Assembly (NCBI RefSeq): GCF_039523075.1
Contig: NZ_BAAAEP010000014.1
Coordinates: forward strand, 1 to 64,000
Direction of reading: 5' to 3'
Length of the DNA: 64,000 nt
Source of the DNA: Caenispirillum bisanense
GTDB taxonomy: Bacteria; Pseudomonadota; Alphaproteobacteria; Rhodospirillales; Rhodospirillaceae
Shown: positions 8,140-16,706 of the stretch, one piece after another
Numbering within the stretch: position 1 is the stretch's first letter
How the letters are laid out: every line of letters begins with the position of its first letter
Translations under genes and position numbers: made by a program
Notes under the pieces: generated by a model
Databases searched by the model: none
The model's input: the letters and a program-made list of their open reading frames with translations, nothing else
What the model was told of the DNA's origin: nothing

Positions 8140-10736
8140 GCGGTGATCCTTACCTTGTCGCGCAGGATGGCGAAGGGGCTGTCCTCGAAGTCGCGGCGCG
8201 GCCGCTTGGGACCGCCGCCGCCCTTGACCTTGCCCTTGTCCTTCCCCTTGTCCTTCCCATGGCCGGCGGGGGTCGGCGCCTCGCCCGCGCTGGCCGCCTC
8301 CGCCTTGCGGGCACGGGAAGCCGGGCGGCGGGGCTTGCGCGCCAGCGGCCGCACCCGCAGGCCGTCGGCCGTCGCCTCCGCCTGCCAGGCCAGCGCCGCC
8401 AGCACCGCCGGAGCGTCGTCGCTGCCGATGCCGAGCAGGGTGAGCACCTGCGGCGGCAGGAGGCCCTGCTGCTCGCGGGCGATGCGGCGCAGTTCGGCGG
8501 CGAAGCGCTCCACCATGTCCACCCGCACCGCCACCGGGCCGAGCACGCGATAGCCCATGGCCTCGTAGCAGCCGGACGGCACGCCGGCGTCGAACCGCAG
8601 GCTGGTGCGGCCCTCCGGCAGGGCCGGCAGCACGCCGCCGGTGCGGGCGGCCCACAGGCGGCCGCGCAGGCGCTGCGGCGCCGCCTTCAGCAGGGCCGGC
8701 ACGAACACGGTCTCGACCCCGAAGCGGATGCCGAGGCGGGCGAGCGCCTTGCGGTCGGCCTCCGCCAGGGCCCGCAGCTGCGGCTCCACCACCGCCCGCG
8801 GCAGGCTGCCGAGCCCTTCCGCCAGCTGGAACACCAGGCCGCGCGGCGCCCCCGTCAGGTCCGCCTCCAGCGCCCGCAGCAGCGGCTTGAGCACGCTGCC
8901 GATGTGGGCCTTCACCCAGTCGCCGACGCGGCGGCGCACCTTGTCGCGGGCATCGCCTTCCAGCATGTCGGCGAAGGGCACCTCCACCGCCGGGCGCAGC
9001 GGGTCGGCACCGGCGGTCAGCCGCGCCACCGGCTCGCCGCGCCACAGCACGGCGGCGGCATCGTCGAGGGTGAAGGCGTCGTCGCCGTCCTGCACCAGCT
9101 GGTCGACGCGGTCGGCGATCTCCCGCCGCAGGGCCTTGCCGGCGGCGTTCATCACCGCCCGGTCGGCGGCGCGGCTCTCGCCCTTTTCGGGGATGAAGCG
9201 CAGGCCGGTCAGCTGGCCGAGCGACTGCCCCTCCACCAGCACCGCCCCGGCGGCGGAGACGGTGGGCAGCAGCGGCGTGTCGTCGCGCAGCGCCCGGGCG
9301 AGCACGGCGGTGCGCTTGTCGACGAAGCGCTGGGTCAGGCTTTCGTGCAGGGCGTCGGACAGGCGATCCTCCACCGCGCGGGTCTTTTCCTGCCATTCGC
9401 GGGTGTCGTGCAGCCAGTCGGCGCGGTGGCTGATGTAGGTCCACACGCGGATGGAGGCGATGCGGTCGACCAGGGCGTGCATGTCGCCATCCACCCGGTC
9501 CACCTGCCGCACGTGCCCGGCCAGCCAGTCGGTGGGAATGCGGCCGTCGCCGGCGGTGAGGTGGCGGTAGATCTGGGCCAGCAGGCGCGAATGGCTCTCC
9601 GGCATCACCTTGCGGAAGTCGGGCACGCCGCAGACGTCCCACAGCAGCCGCACCCGGTGGGCGGTATCGGCGATGCGGCGGATCTCCGGGTCGCGGGCCA
9701 GCGCCTCCAGCGCCAGCTGGTCGTCGGCCGGGCGGCGCGGGCGGATCAGGCCGGGCTGCGGCGGCGGCTTGGCGAGGGAGGCCAGCAGGGCGTCGATGGA
9801 GGTCGGCCGCAGGTCGGCGTTGCGCCAGAACAGGCCGGTCAGCGGCGGGAAACTGTGGGCCTCCACCCGCTCCACGATCTCGGGGTCGATGCCGCCGGTG
9901 TCGCCGGTGGTGCCGAAGGTGCCGTCGTTCATGCCGCGGCCGGCGCGCCCGGCGATCTGCGCCACTTCCGAGGCGTCCAGCCGGCGCGGCATGTGGCCGT
10001 CGAACTTGCGGACGGAGGCGAAGGCGACGTGGTCGATGTCCATGTTGAGGCCCATGCCGATGGCATCGGTGGCCACCAGATGGTCGACCTCGCCGGCCTG
10101 GAACATGGCCACCTGGGCATTGCGGGTGCGCGGGCTGAGTGCCCCCAGCACCACCGCCGCGCCGCCGCGCTGGCGGCGCACCAGCTCGGCGATGGCATAG
10201 ACGTCGGCGGCGGAGAAGGCGACGATGGCCGACCGCCGCGGCAGCCGCGTCAGCTTGCGCGGCCCGGCATAGGTCAGCTGCGACAGGCGGGGCCGGGTCA
10301 CCACCTCGATCCCCGGCACCAGATCGCGGATCAGCGGCTTGATGGTCTCGCTGCCGAGGAACATGGTCTCGCGCGTGCCGCGGGCGCGCAGCAGGCGGTC
10401 GGTGAAGATGTGGCCGCGGTCAGGGTCGGCGCACAGCTGGATCTCGTCGATGCCGAGGAAATCCACCCGGCGGTCGAGCGGCATGCTCTCCACCGTGCAG
10501 ATCCACCACGACGGGTTGGGCGGGATGATCTTTTCCTCGCCGGTGATGAGGGCGACCCGGTGCGGCCCCTTGGCGCGAACGACCCGGTCATAGTTCTCGC
10601 GGGCGAGAAGCCGCAGCGGAAACCCCATCATGCCGGTGGCATGACCCATCATGCGCTCCATGGCGAGGTGGGTCTTGCCGGTGTTGGTCGGGCCGAGGAC
10701 CGCGGTGATCCTGGCCCCCGAAAGCGTGCTTGTCAT
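8136..10736 (-). CDS. SUV3-like DExH-box RNA helicase
   Basis: A protein of 866 residues from MTSTLSGARI. Walker A is VLGPTNTGKTHLAMERM near residue 13. The DExH motif takes the SUV3 form GIDEIQ. Motif III-VI equivalents include DAIGMGLNMDIDHVAFASVR and QIAGRAGRGMNDG. A long C-terminal helical region follows, with a lysine-rich tail (GHGKDKGKDKGKVKGG) that probably binds RNA. Relatives of the mitochondrial degradosome helicase SUV3 are common in alphaproteobacteria, but their role is little studied. An upstream in-frame ATG at 10796 would add 20 residues. I prefer 10736 because the family begins just before Walker A, though neither start has a strong ribosome site. The downstream S4 gene overlaps by four bases. 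Confidence 0.88.
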   Translation of the reverse strand: MTSTLSGARITAVLGPTNTGKTHLAMERMMGHATGMMGFPLRLLARENYDRVVRAKGPHRVALITGEEKIIPPNPSWWICTVESMPLDRRVDFLGIDEIQLCADPDRGHIFTDRLLRARGTRETMFLGSETIKPLIRDLVPGIEVVTRPRLSQLTYAGPRKLTRLPRRSAIVAFSAADVYAIAELVRRQRGGAAVVLGALSPRTRNAQVAMFQAGEVDHLVATDAIGMGLNMDIDHVAFASVRKFDGHMPRRLDASEVAQIAGRAGRGMNDGTFGTTGDTGGIDPEIVERVEAHSFPPLTGLFWRNADLRPTSIDALLASLAKPPPQPGLIRPRRPADDQLALEALARDPEIRRIADTAHRVRLLWDVCGVPDFRKVMPESHSRLLAQIYRHLTAGDGRIPTDWLAGHVRQVDRVDGDMHALVDRIASIRVWTYISHRADWLHDTREWQEKTRAVEDRLSDALHESLTQRFVDKRTAVLARALRDDTPLLPTVSAAGAVLVEGQSLGQLTGLRFIPEKGESRAADRAVMNAAGKALRREIADRVDQLVQDGDDAFTLDDAAAVLWRGEPVARLTAGADPLRPAVEVPFADMLEGDARDKVRRRVGDWVKAHIGSVLKPLLRALEADLTGAPRGLVFQLAEGLGSLPRAVVEPQLRALAEADRKALARLGIRFGVETVFVPALLKAAPQRLRGRLWAARTGGVLPALPEGRTSLRFDAGVPSGCYEAMGYRVLGPVAVRVDMVERFAAELRRIAREQQGLLPPQVLTLLGIGSDDAPAVLAALAWQAEATADGLRVRPLARKPRRPASRARKAEAASAGEAPTPAGHGKDKGKDKGKVKGGGGPKRPRRDFEDSPFAILRDKVRITA

Positions 10737-10802
10737 AGCCGCAACATCGGGAGGACGGGGCAGGAATGCAAGGCTGCCGGCCGCCGCCATCCCCATGCGC
10801 GA

Positions 10803-10830
10803 ACGCCCTTCGCGCAGGCGCGAAGGGCGT
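10803..10830 (-). terminator. perfect 12-bp hairpin downstream of hpf
   Basis: ACGCCCTTCGCG (10803-10814) pairs exactly with CGCGAAGGGCGT (10819-10830) around a CAGG loop. It lies 30 bp beyond the hpf stop and before the helicase start on the same strand. No T-run follows on the minus strand, so it may be an inefficient terminator or an RNA-stabilising 3' hairpin that lets some transcription through. Confidence 0.6.
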
Positions 10831-10859
10831 CGGTCAGGCTGCCGGACGGCGGCGTCGGA

Positions 10860-11225
10860 TCAGGCCGACTTGTGGGCGTTGCGGTCGAGTTCCCGCTGCT
10901 TGCCGACCCAGGACTTCAGCTGCCGCTCCATGCTGTCGAAGGCATCGCGGATGGCCACGCCGATGTCTTCGTGCGCGTGCACTTCCTTCGGGTCGCGGCC
11001 GACCACCAGTTCATCGCCCGGAACGGACAGATTGATGGTGATGTGGAACGGCTCGCCCTTGTGGTGCTGGTTGGAGGTGTTCTTGTGGTGCTGTTCGACC
11101 ACCACGCGGCAGGACACGATGTCCTTGCAGAACTGCTCCAGCTTTTCCACCTTCTCGCGGACGCGCTGCTCGACGGCGTCCGAGTGGTCGAGTCCGTGGA
11201 AGGAGATCTGCACGGGAAGCTGCAT
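10860..11225 (-). CDS. hpf: ribosome hibernation promoting factor, short form
   Basis: A protein of 121 residues, MQLPVQISFHGLDHSD onward. The beta-alpha-beta fold of HPF/RaiA is visible: EQRVREKVEKLEQFCKDIVS, CRVVVEQHHKNTSNQHHKGE, ITINLSVPGDELVVGRDPKE, then HEDIGVAIRDAFDSMERQLK. The protein binds the 30S decoding centre in stationary phase and blocks translation. The long C-terminal dimerisation domain of long HPF is absent. AGGAGAG just before the ATG gives a strong start. In many proteobacteria hpf sits beside rpoN; here it precedes the helicase-S4 pair instead, giving a small ribosome and RNA cluster on the minus strand. Confidence 0.9.
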   Translation of the reverse strand: MQLPVQISFHGLDHSDAVEQRVREKVEKLEQFCKDIVSCRVVVEQHHKNTSNQHHKGEPFHITINLSVPGDELVVGRDPKEVHAHEDIGVAIRDAFDSMERQLKSWVGKQRELDRNAHKSA

Positions 11226-11649
11226 AAAACTCTCCTGGTCGTCGCACGGCCGTCGGCCTTATGCCAGCACGGTCCGGCCGGGGTTCAGAAATCTGTCGTT
11301 CCGGTCGCACGGGCGTCTTCCGACGGCGCGCGGGCCGGCTGTCGTCACGGCGTTGCGGCGCGGGGCGACGGGCCGGAATTAATAGCCCGTCCCTCGCGTG
11401 TGGGCAACGTCGAGGATAGGCCACCGCCACCTTTTCTTGTTGCCCTGGCGCGGCACCCGTCCGGCGCGGCCCGCCGGCCGATAGAGGACGCGGCGGCCGG
11501 GGCGGCGGTTCGCGCATGGTGGCGACCGGCATCCTGTGCTTGCACTTCGCCGCCGAATTTCCCCATATCGTGCCGCCGCCGGCGCCCGCAGGGGCCGGCG
11601 CGCGCCCTCAGGGGACCGAGCCAAGGCCAAGGAACAAGGATTGCTCGAG
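11226..11649. other. divergent regulatory region between hpf and htpG
   Basis: These 424 bp hold no convincing gene. The left end carries the hpf ribosome site, and a CATAAG element on the minus strand could be its -10. The right end carries the sigma-32-like promoter and the AAGGA ribosome site of htpG. The middle (about 11290-11520) shows nothing I can name. Confidence 0.5.
11539..11568 (+). promoter_or_regulatory. sigma-32-type heat-shock promoter of htpG
   Basis: CTTGCAC (11539-11545), then 15 bases, then CCCCATAT (11561-11568). This matches the E. coli sigma-32 consensus CTTGAAA-N13-15-CCCCATnT at all but one or two positions. Transcription would start near 11575, giving a leader of about 75 bases before htpG. 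The gene is a classic heat-shock gene, so site and target agree. Confidence 0.75.
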
Positions 11650-13530
11650 ATGGCTGACGAGAAACTGAATTTTCAGGCGGAAGTGGCGCGGGTGCTGGAT
11701 ATCGTCGTCCACAGCCTGTACTCCCACAAGGAGATCTTCCTGCGCGAGCTGGTGTCCAACGCCTCCGACGCCTGCGACAAGCTGCGCTGGATGGCCCTGA
11801 CCCAGCCAGAACTGACCGCCGACGACCCCGGCTTCCGCATCACCCTGACGCCGGACAAGGACGCGAAGACGCTGACCGTCGCCGACAACGGCGTCGGCAT
11901 GAACCGCGACGAGCTGATCGAGAACCTGGGCACCATCGCCCGCTCCGGCACCGGCGAGTTCCTGCGCAACCTGACCGGCGATTCGCGCAAGGACCTGACC
12001 CTCATCGGCCAGTTCGGCGTCGGCTTCTATTCCGCCTTCATGGTGGCGAAGCAGGTGGAAGTGGTCAGCCGCAAGGCCGGCGACGCCCACGGCTGGCGCT
12101 GGGTGTCCGACGGCAGCGGCACCTTCACCGTCGGCGAGGTGCCCGATGCCGGCCGCGGCACCCGCATCGTGCTGCACCTGAAGGACGGCGAGGAGGAGTT
12201 CCTGGAGCCCTTCCGCCTGCGCCACATCGTCAAGACCTACTCCGACCACATCGCCATCCCGGTGCAGCTGAAGGAGGGCGATGCCGAGGTGGAGACGCTG
12301 AACGAAGCCTCCGCCCTGTGGACGCGGTCGAAGGACGACATCACCGCCGAGCAGTACAAGGAATTCTACCACCACGTCGCCCACGCCTTCGACGAACCCT
12401 GGCTGACCCTGCACACCAAGGCCGAAGGCGCCATCGAATACACCGGCCTGCTGTTCATCCCCGGCCAGAAGCCGTTCGACCTGTTCCAGCCCGACCGCAA
12501 GCAGCATGTGCGGCTCTACGTCAACCGGGTGTTCATCACCGACGACTGCGAGGGCCTGGTGCCGGCGTGGCTGCGCTTCGTGCGCGGCGTGGTCGACAGC
12601 CCCGACCTGCCGCTCAACGTCAGCCGCGAGATGCTGCAGCACAACCCGCTGCTGAAGAAGATCCAGAACGGCCTCGTCAACAAGCTGCTGGGCGAGTTGA
12701 AGAAGAAGGCCGCCGACGCCCCCGACGACTACGCCCGCTTCTGGGATACCTTCGGCGCCGTGGTGAAGGAGGGCATGTACGAGGACTGGGAACGCCGCGA
12801 CAAGATCACCGAGCTGGTGCGCTTCCGCACCACCCACGGCGAGGGGCTGGTGTCCTTCGACGACTATGTCGGCCGCATGAAGGACGGGCAGAAGCACATC
12901 TACTACATCACCGGCGACGACCGCGCCGCGCTGATGCAGAGCCCGCTGCTGGAAGGCTACCGCGCCAAGGGCGTCGAGGTGCTGCTGCTGACCGATCCCA
13001 TCGACGAGTTCTGGGTCGCCAACGCCCCCGGCTACAAGGACTTCTCGCTCAAGTCGGTGGCCGCCGGCGGCGCCGATCTGGCCGCCATCGCGGGCGGCGC
13101 GGAGGAGGAGAAGCAGGCCGAGGAGCGCAAGAAGGACGAAGCGCCGGCCGACCAGCTGGACGGCCTCGTCACCCTGCTGAAGGCGACGCTGGGCGCCAAG
13201 GTGAAGGACGTCCGCCCCTCCGGCCGCCTGACCGAAAGCCCGGTCTGCCTGGTGGCCGAGGAAGGCGACATGCCCATGCACCTGGAACGCCTGCTGCGCG
13301 CCCACAAGCAGAAGGACGACGAGACGCCGCGCATCCTGGAGATCAACCCGACCCACGGGCTGATCAAGCACATGGCCGGCCGCGCCACGGCGGGGGCGAC
13401 GCCGGAGCTGGAGGATCTCGCCTTCCTGCTGCTCGATCAGGCCCGCATCGTCGAGGGCGAGGCCCCCACCGACCCCATCGCCTTCGGCAAGCGCCTGGCG
13501 CGGGTGATGGCCAAGGGCCTCGCGGTCTGA
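11650..13530 (+). CDS. htpG: molecular chaperone Hsp90
   Basis: A protein of 626 residues from MADEKLNFQAEVARVL. The N-terminal GHKL ATPase shows ELVSNASDACDKLRW, VADNGVGMNRDELIENLGTI, ARSGTGEF and GQFGVGFYSAFM, the nucleotide pocket and lid. The middle domain has the conserved SLYVNRVFI-type segment (HVRLYVNRVFITDDCEGLVP) and LPLNVSREMLQ with its catalytic-loop Arg. The C-terminal dimerisation domain ends PIAFGKRLARVMAKGLAV. Hsp90 refolds stressed client proteins in the cytosol. The frame stays open upstream, but the ATG at 11650 has AAGGA nine bases before it and the family N-terminus. A linker rich in Glu/Lys near residue 480 is normal for the family. Confidence 0.97.
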   Translation: MADEKLNFQAEVARVLDIVVHSLYSHKEIFLRELVSNASDACDKLRWMALTQPELTADDPGFRITLTPDKDAKTLTVADNGVGMNRDELIENLGTIARSGTGEFLRNLTGDSRKDLTLIGQFGVGFYSAFMVAKQVEVVSRKAGDAHGWRWVSDGSGTFTVGEVPDAGRGTRIVLHLKDGEEEFLEPFRLRHIVKTYSDHIAIPVQLKEGDAEVETLNEASALWTRSKDDITAEQYKEFYHHVAHAFDEPWLTLHTKAEGAIEYTGLLFIPGQKPFDLFQPDRKQHVRLYVNRVFITDDCEGLVPAWLRFVRGVVDSPDLPLNVSREMLQHNPLLKKIQNGLVNKLLGELKKKAADAPDDYARFWDTFGAVVKEGMYEDWERRDKITELVRFRTTHGEGLVSFDDYVGRMKDGQKHIYYITGDDRAALMQSPLLEGYRAKGVEVLLLTDPIDEFWVANAPGYKDFSLKSVAAGGADLAAIAGGAEEEKQAEERKKDEAPADQLDGLVTLLKATLGAKVKDVRPSGRLTESPVCLVAEEGDMPMHLERLLRAHKQKDDETPRILEINPTHGLIKHMAGRATAGATPELEDLAFLLLDQARIVEGEAPTDPIAFGKRLARVMAKGLAV

Positions 13531-13545
13531 GGCGCGGCGGCGGCG

Positions 13546-14427
13546 CTACATCACCACCAGCAGCAGGAAGGGCAGGGTGGCGAAGGACAGGGCGGTGGAA
13601 ATCACCACCATCCCCGCCACCTCCTCCGGCGCCGAGTGGTAGCGCACCGCGAACAGGTAATTGAACACCGCCACGGGCATGGCGCTCTGCAGGATCAGCA
13701 CGCCGCGCGCCATGCCCTCCATGCCCAGCAGCTCCGCCGTCGCCCAGCCGAGGCCGAAGCCGAGCGCCAGCCGCATCACCGACAGCACGGCGCTGCGGCC
13801 AAGGGTGTGGACATGCAGCCGGCCGAGCGACACGCCGAGCGTCAGCAGCATCAGCGGAATGGTCATGCCGGCCAGCAGGGTCAGGGTGTTGTCGATCCAC
13901 TTCGGCAGCGTCACGTCGGCGGCCATCAGGCCGATGGCGATCACCACCGACACCACCACCGGGTTGCGCACCGTCTCCTTCACCGAAAAGCGGCCGGAAG
14001 CGACGCTGAGGCCCAAGGTGAACTGCAGCACCGCGAAGACGACGAAATAGCCGATGGCGAGCGCCAGCCCCGGCTCCCCGAAGGCGAACAGCGCCAGCGG
14101 CAGGCCCATGTTGCCGGTGTTGCCGAAGATCAGGCCGGGCAGGTAGGCGCGGCTCGACCACCCCATCACCCGCACGAAGCCATAGGCGACGGCGGCGGTG
14201 GCGATCAGCGACAGGAAGGCGGCGGCGGCCATCTCGGTCAGGGCGTCGGCCGTCAGGTCCGCCTTCAGCAGCACGTTCACGATCAGGCACGGCACGCCGA
14301 TGTTGATGACCAGCAGGGTCACCATGGGGGTGTCGAACACCTTGCCGCTGCGGCCCCAGAAATAGCCGATGAGCGAGATGAGGAATACCGGCGCGATGAC
14401 GGAGAACAGGGTCTGAAGAACGGCCAT
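13546..14427 (-). CDS. AEC-family (auxin efflux carrier-like) transporter
   Basis: A protein of 293 residues with about ten hydrophobic segments. It begins MAVLQTLFSVIAPVFLISLI and ends SFATLPFLLLVVM. Family marks include NIGVPCLIVNVLLK in the first half, LIFGNTGNMGLPLALFAFGE around the middle helix break, and the second-half repeat GVLILQSAMPVAVFNYLFAV. AEC proteins are inner-membrane carriers of unknown or organic-acid substrates. It converges on htpG with a 15 bp gap and is divergent from hprK, 153 bp away. I start at 14427 because upstream codons are Pro/Arg-rich and unlike the family. Confidence 0.88.
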   Translation of the reverse strand: MAVLQTLFSVIAPVFLISLIGYFWGRSGKVFDTPMVTLLVINIGVPCLIVNVLLKADLTADALTEMAAAAFLSLIATAAVAYGFVRVMGWSSRAYLPGLIFGNTGNMGLPLALFAFGEPGLALAIGYFVVFAVLQFTLGLSVASGRFSVKETVRNPVVVSVVIAIGLMAADVTLPKWIDNTLTLLAGMTIPLMLLTLGVSLGRLHVHTLGRSAVLSVMRLALGFGLGWATAELLGMEGMARGVLILQSAMPVAVFNYLFAVRYHSAPEEVAGMVVISTALSFATLPFLLLVVM

Positions 14428-14580
14428 GGGGGAGCTTGGGCTTTCGACGGCGGCGGAAGGGTGCGCCAAGGCTAGCAGCGGCGGCCCGGCGGGGGAAGGC
14501 GGCGGCGCAGTGGCCCTGCCCGGCGGTGCCGCAGGGGGCGCCGATTGACTTGGCCCCCGGCGGCGCCCACTCTGGTTTCC

Positions 14581-15054
14581 ATGACCATCACCCTTCACGC
14601 CACCACCGTGGCGCTCGGCGGGCGCGGCGTGGTGCTGCGCGGGCCGTCGGGCAGCGGCAAGTCGGACCTGGCGCTGCGGCTGCTCGACGACGGCCGCGGC
14701 GATGCCCGGCTGGTGGCCGATGATTATACCGAGGTGACGGCCGACCCCACCTCCGCCGCAGGCCTGACCGGCGCCGCGCCGGCCGCCATCGCCGGGCTGC
14801 TGGAGGTGCGCGGTGTCGGCATCCTGCGGCTGCCGGCGGCGTGGCTGCACGCCGGCCCGGTGCCGCTGCGGCTGGTGGTCGACCTGGTACGGCCGGAGGC
14901 GGTGGAGCGCCTGCCGCCCGCCGATGCCGCCGTCGAGCTGCTGCCGGGCCACCGGCTGCCGCTGGTGCGGCTCGATCCCTTCGCGGCAAGCGCGCCGGCC
15001 AAGGTTCGCCTTGCCCTTATGCTGGCCGTGGGCGATATACTTCAGACACCATGA
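14581..15054 (+). CDS. hprK: HPr kinase/phosphorylase, short alphaproteobacterial form
   Basis: A protein of 157 residues from MTITLHATTVALGGRG. It has the P-loop RGPSGSGKSDLALRLLDDG, then LVADDYTEV and GLLEVRGVGIL, the HPr kinase core, ending VRLALMLAVGDIL. The N-terminal domain of the Gram-positive enzyme (about 130 residues) is missing, as is normal in alphaproteobacteria. It should phosphorylate or dephosphorylate the regulatory Ser of HPr and so tune the phosphorelay encoded downstream. It is first in the cluster hprK-rapZ-EIIA-ptsH-ptsI and shares the four bases ATGA with rapZ. The two-component pair chvI/chvG often found upstream in this class is absent here. Confidence 0.92.
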   Translation: MTITLHATTVALGGRGVVLRGPSGSGKSDLALRLLDDGRGDARLVADDYTEVTADPTSAAGLTGAAPAAIAGLLEVRGVGILRLPAAWLHAGPVPLRLVVDLVRPEAVERLPPADAAVELLPGHRLPLVRLDPFAASAPAKVRLALMLAVGDILQTP

Positions 15055-16013
15055 CCGTCGAGCGAGACACCGTGCCGCCCGCAGCGGCCCACCCCGCCCA
15101 AGTGCCGCTCAACGCGGCCGGTTGCGGGCGCGTGGTCGTGGTCACCGGCCTGTCCGGCGCCGGCAAGACCACGGCGCTGAAGGCGCTGGAGGACATGGGC
15201 TGGGAAGCGGTGGACAACCTGCCGCTGGCGCTGCTCGACGGCCTGCTGCACGCCGGCGGCGGCATCCGACGCCCGCTGGCGCTCGGCATCGACATCCGCA
15301 CCCGCGATTTCGACGTGGCGCAGCTGAAGCGCGGCATGGCGGCGCTGCGGGCGGAGGATCACCTGGATGCCCGGCTGCTGTTCCTCGACAGCGACACCGA
15401 AGTGCTGATGCGGCGGTTCACCGAAACCCGCCGCCGTCACCCGCTGGCGGTGGACCTGCCGCTGCTGGACGGCATCCAGATCGAACGCCAGATGCTGCGG
15501 CCGCTGCGCGATGCCGCCGACGTGGTGATGGACACCACCAACCGGCCACCGCGCGACCTGCGGGCCGACCTGGAACAGCTGTTCAGCCTCGGCACCTCGC
15601 CCGGCATGACGGTCTGCGTCACCAGCTTCGGCTTCCGCGACGGCGTGCCGCGCGATGCCGATCTGGTGTTCGATGTGCGCTTTTTAACCAATCCGCACTA
15701 TGTTCCTGAGCTGAAGCCGTTCACCGGCCTCGACCCGCGGGTGGCCGCCTATGTGGAGGCCGACCCCGACTGGAGCGCCTTCTACGCCAACCTGCGCGCC
15801 CTTCTGCAGCCGTTGCTGCCGCGCTATGAGGCCGAGGGCAAGAGCTATCTGACCATCGCCATCGGCTGTACCGGCGGCAAGCACCGCTCGGTCTTCACCG
15901 TTGACCGGCTGGCCCGGTGGCTGCGCGACGCCGGCATGCGCGTCATCGTCCGCCACCGCGACGTCGACCCCCAGGCCTTGCCCGAGGGGTGGGAGAAGAG
16001 GGAAACCCTATGA
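15051..16013 (+). CDS. rapZ: RNase adapter / nucleotide-binding protein RapZ
   Basis: A protein of 320 residues starting at the ATG that overlaps the hprK stop. A P-loop GLSGAGKTTALKALEDMGW lies near residue 32, and the conserved VDNLPLALLD follows. Further marks are LFLDSDTEVLMRRFTETRR, RHPLA, VCVTSFGFRDGVPRDADLVF and the C-terminal GCTGGKHRSV with basic residues after it. In E. coli RapZ guides RNase E to the GlmZ small RNA and senses glucosamine-6-phosphate; in alphaproteobacteria the role is less clear. A non-family N-terminal extension of about 25 residues precedes the P-loop. It is coupled to the next gene by another ATGA overlap. Confidence 0.95.
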   Translation: MTVERDTVPPAAAHPAQVPLNAAGCGRVVVVTGLSGAGKTTALKALEDMGWEAVDNLPLALLDGLLHAGGGIRRPLALGIDIRTRDFDVAQLKRGMAALRAEDHLDARLLFLDSDTEVLMRRFTETRRRHPLAVDLPLLDGIQIERQMLRPLRDAADVVMDTTNRPPRDLRADLEQLFSLGTSPGMTVCVTSFGFRDGVPRDADLVFDVRFLTNPHYVPELKPFTGLDPRVAAYVEADPDWSAFYANLRALLQPLLPRYEAEGKSYLTIAIGCTGGKHRSVFTVDRLARWLRDAGMRVIVRHRDVDPQALPEGWEKRETL

Positions 16014-16414
16014 TCGGTATGGTACTCGTAACCCACGGCCGGCTCGCCGACGAACTGGTGGCGGCCCTGGAACATGTGGTCGGGCCGCAGGACCGGATCG
16101 CCACCGTCTGCATCGGTCCCGACGACGACATGGAGCAACGCCGCGCCGACATCCTGGCCCGCGTCGCCCAGACCGACAGCGGCGCCGGGGTGGTGCTGCT
16201 GACCGACATGTTCGGCGGCACGCCGTCCAACCTTGCCATCTCCATCATGGACAAGGCGAAGGTGGAGGTGATCGCCGGCGTCAACCTGCCCATGCTCATC
16301 AAGCTGGCCTCGGTGCGCGGCACGAAGGACCTGGCCGATGCCGTGGCCGCCGCCCAGGAGGCGGGGCGCAAGTACATCAACGTCGCCTCCAAGCTGCTGA
16401 CCCAGGAGTCGTGA
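16010..16414 (+). CDS. PTS EIIA component, mannose (EIIA-Man) type
   Basis: A protein of 134 residues, MIGMVLVTHGRLADELVAAL onward. The phosphorylatable His is His9 in VTHGRLA. LLTDMFGGTPSNLAISIM and VIAGVNLPMLIKLASVR are family signatures. In mannose-type systems EIIA passes phosphate to EIIB, but no EIIB, EIIC or EIID is encoded here, so this protein probably signals by its phosphorylation state. Known alphaproteobacterial relatives interact with sensor kinases or regulate polymer and metabolic genes. It overlaps rapZ by four bases and is followed seven bases later by ptsH. Confidence 0.93.
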   Translation: MIGMVLVTHGRLADELVAALEHVVGPQDRIATVCIGPDDDMEQRRADILARVAQTDSGAGVVLLTDMFGGTPSNLAISIMDKAKVEVIAGVNLPMLIKLASVRGTKDLADAVAAAQEAGRKYINVASKLLTQES

Positions 16415-16421
16415 GGCACCA

Positions 16422-16706
16422 ATGGGGACCGTCCAAGACATGATCCGACGCGAGGCGACCATAAGGAACAGCCGCGGCCTGCACGCCCGTGCCGCGGCCA
16501 AGTTCGTCAAGCTCGCGGCCGAATACAGCGCCGACATCACCGTCATCAACCGCGGCCAGGAAGTGTCCGGCCGGTCGATCATGGGGCTGATGATGCTGGC
16601 GGCGTCGCCCGGCACCACCATCGAGATCCGCGCCGCCGGCGACGATGCCGAGACGGCCATCGCTGCCATCTGCCAGCTGATCGACGACAAGTTCCATGAA
16701 GACTGA
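16422..16706 (+). CDS. ptsH: phosphocarrier protein HPr
   Basis: A protein of 94 residues. The active site NSRGLHARAAAKFVKLA contains the EI-phosphorylated His (residue 21 from this start). The regulatory Ser, target of HPr kinase, is in SGRSIMGLMML (residue 52). If translation began instead at the in-frame ATG at 16440, these would be exactly His15 and Ser46 of standard HPr numbering. GTGAGG lies five bases before 16422, so both starts are possible. It carries phosphate from EI to EIIA in the cytoplasm. It overlaps ptsI by 11 bases. Confidence 0.95.
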   Translation: MGTVQDMIRREATIRNSRGLHARAAAKFVKLAAEYSADITVINRGQEVSGRSIMGLMMLAASPGTTIEIRAAGDDAETAIAAICQLIDDKFHED

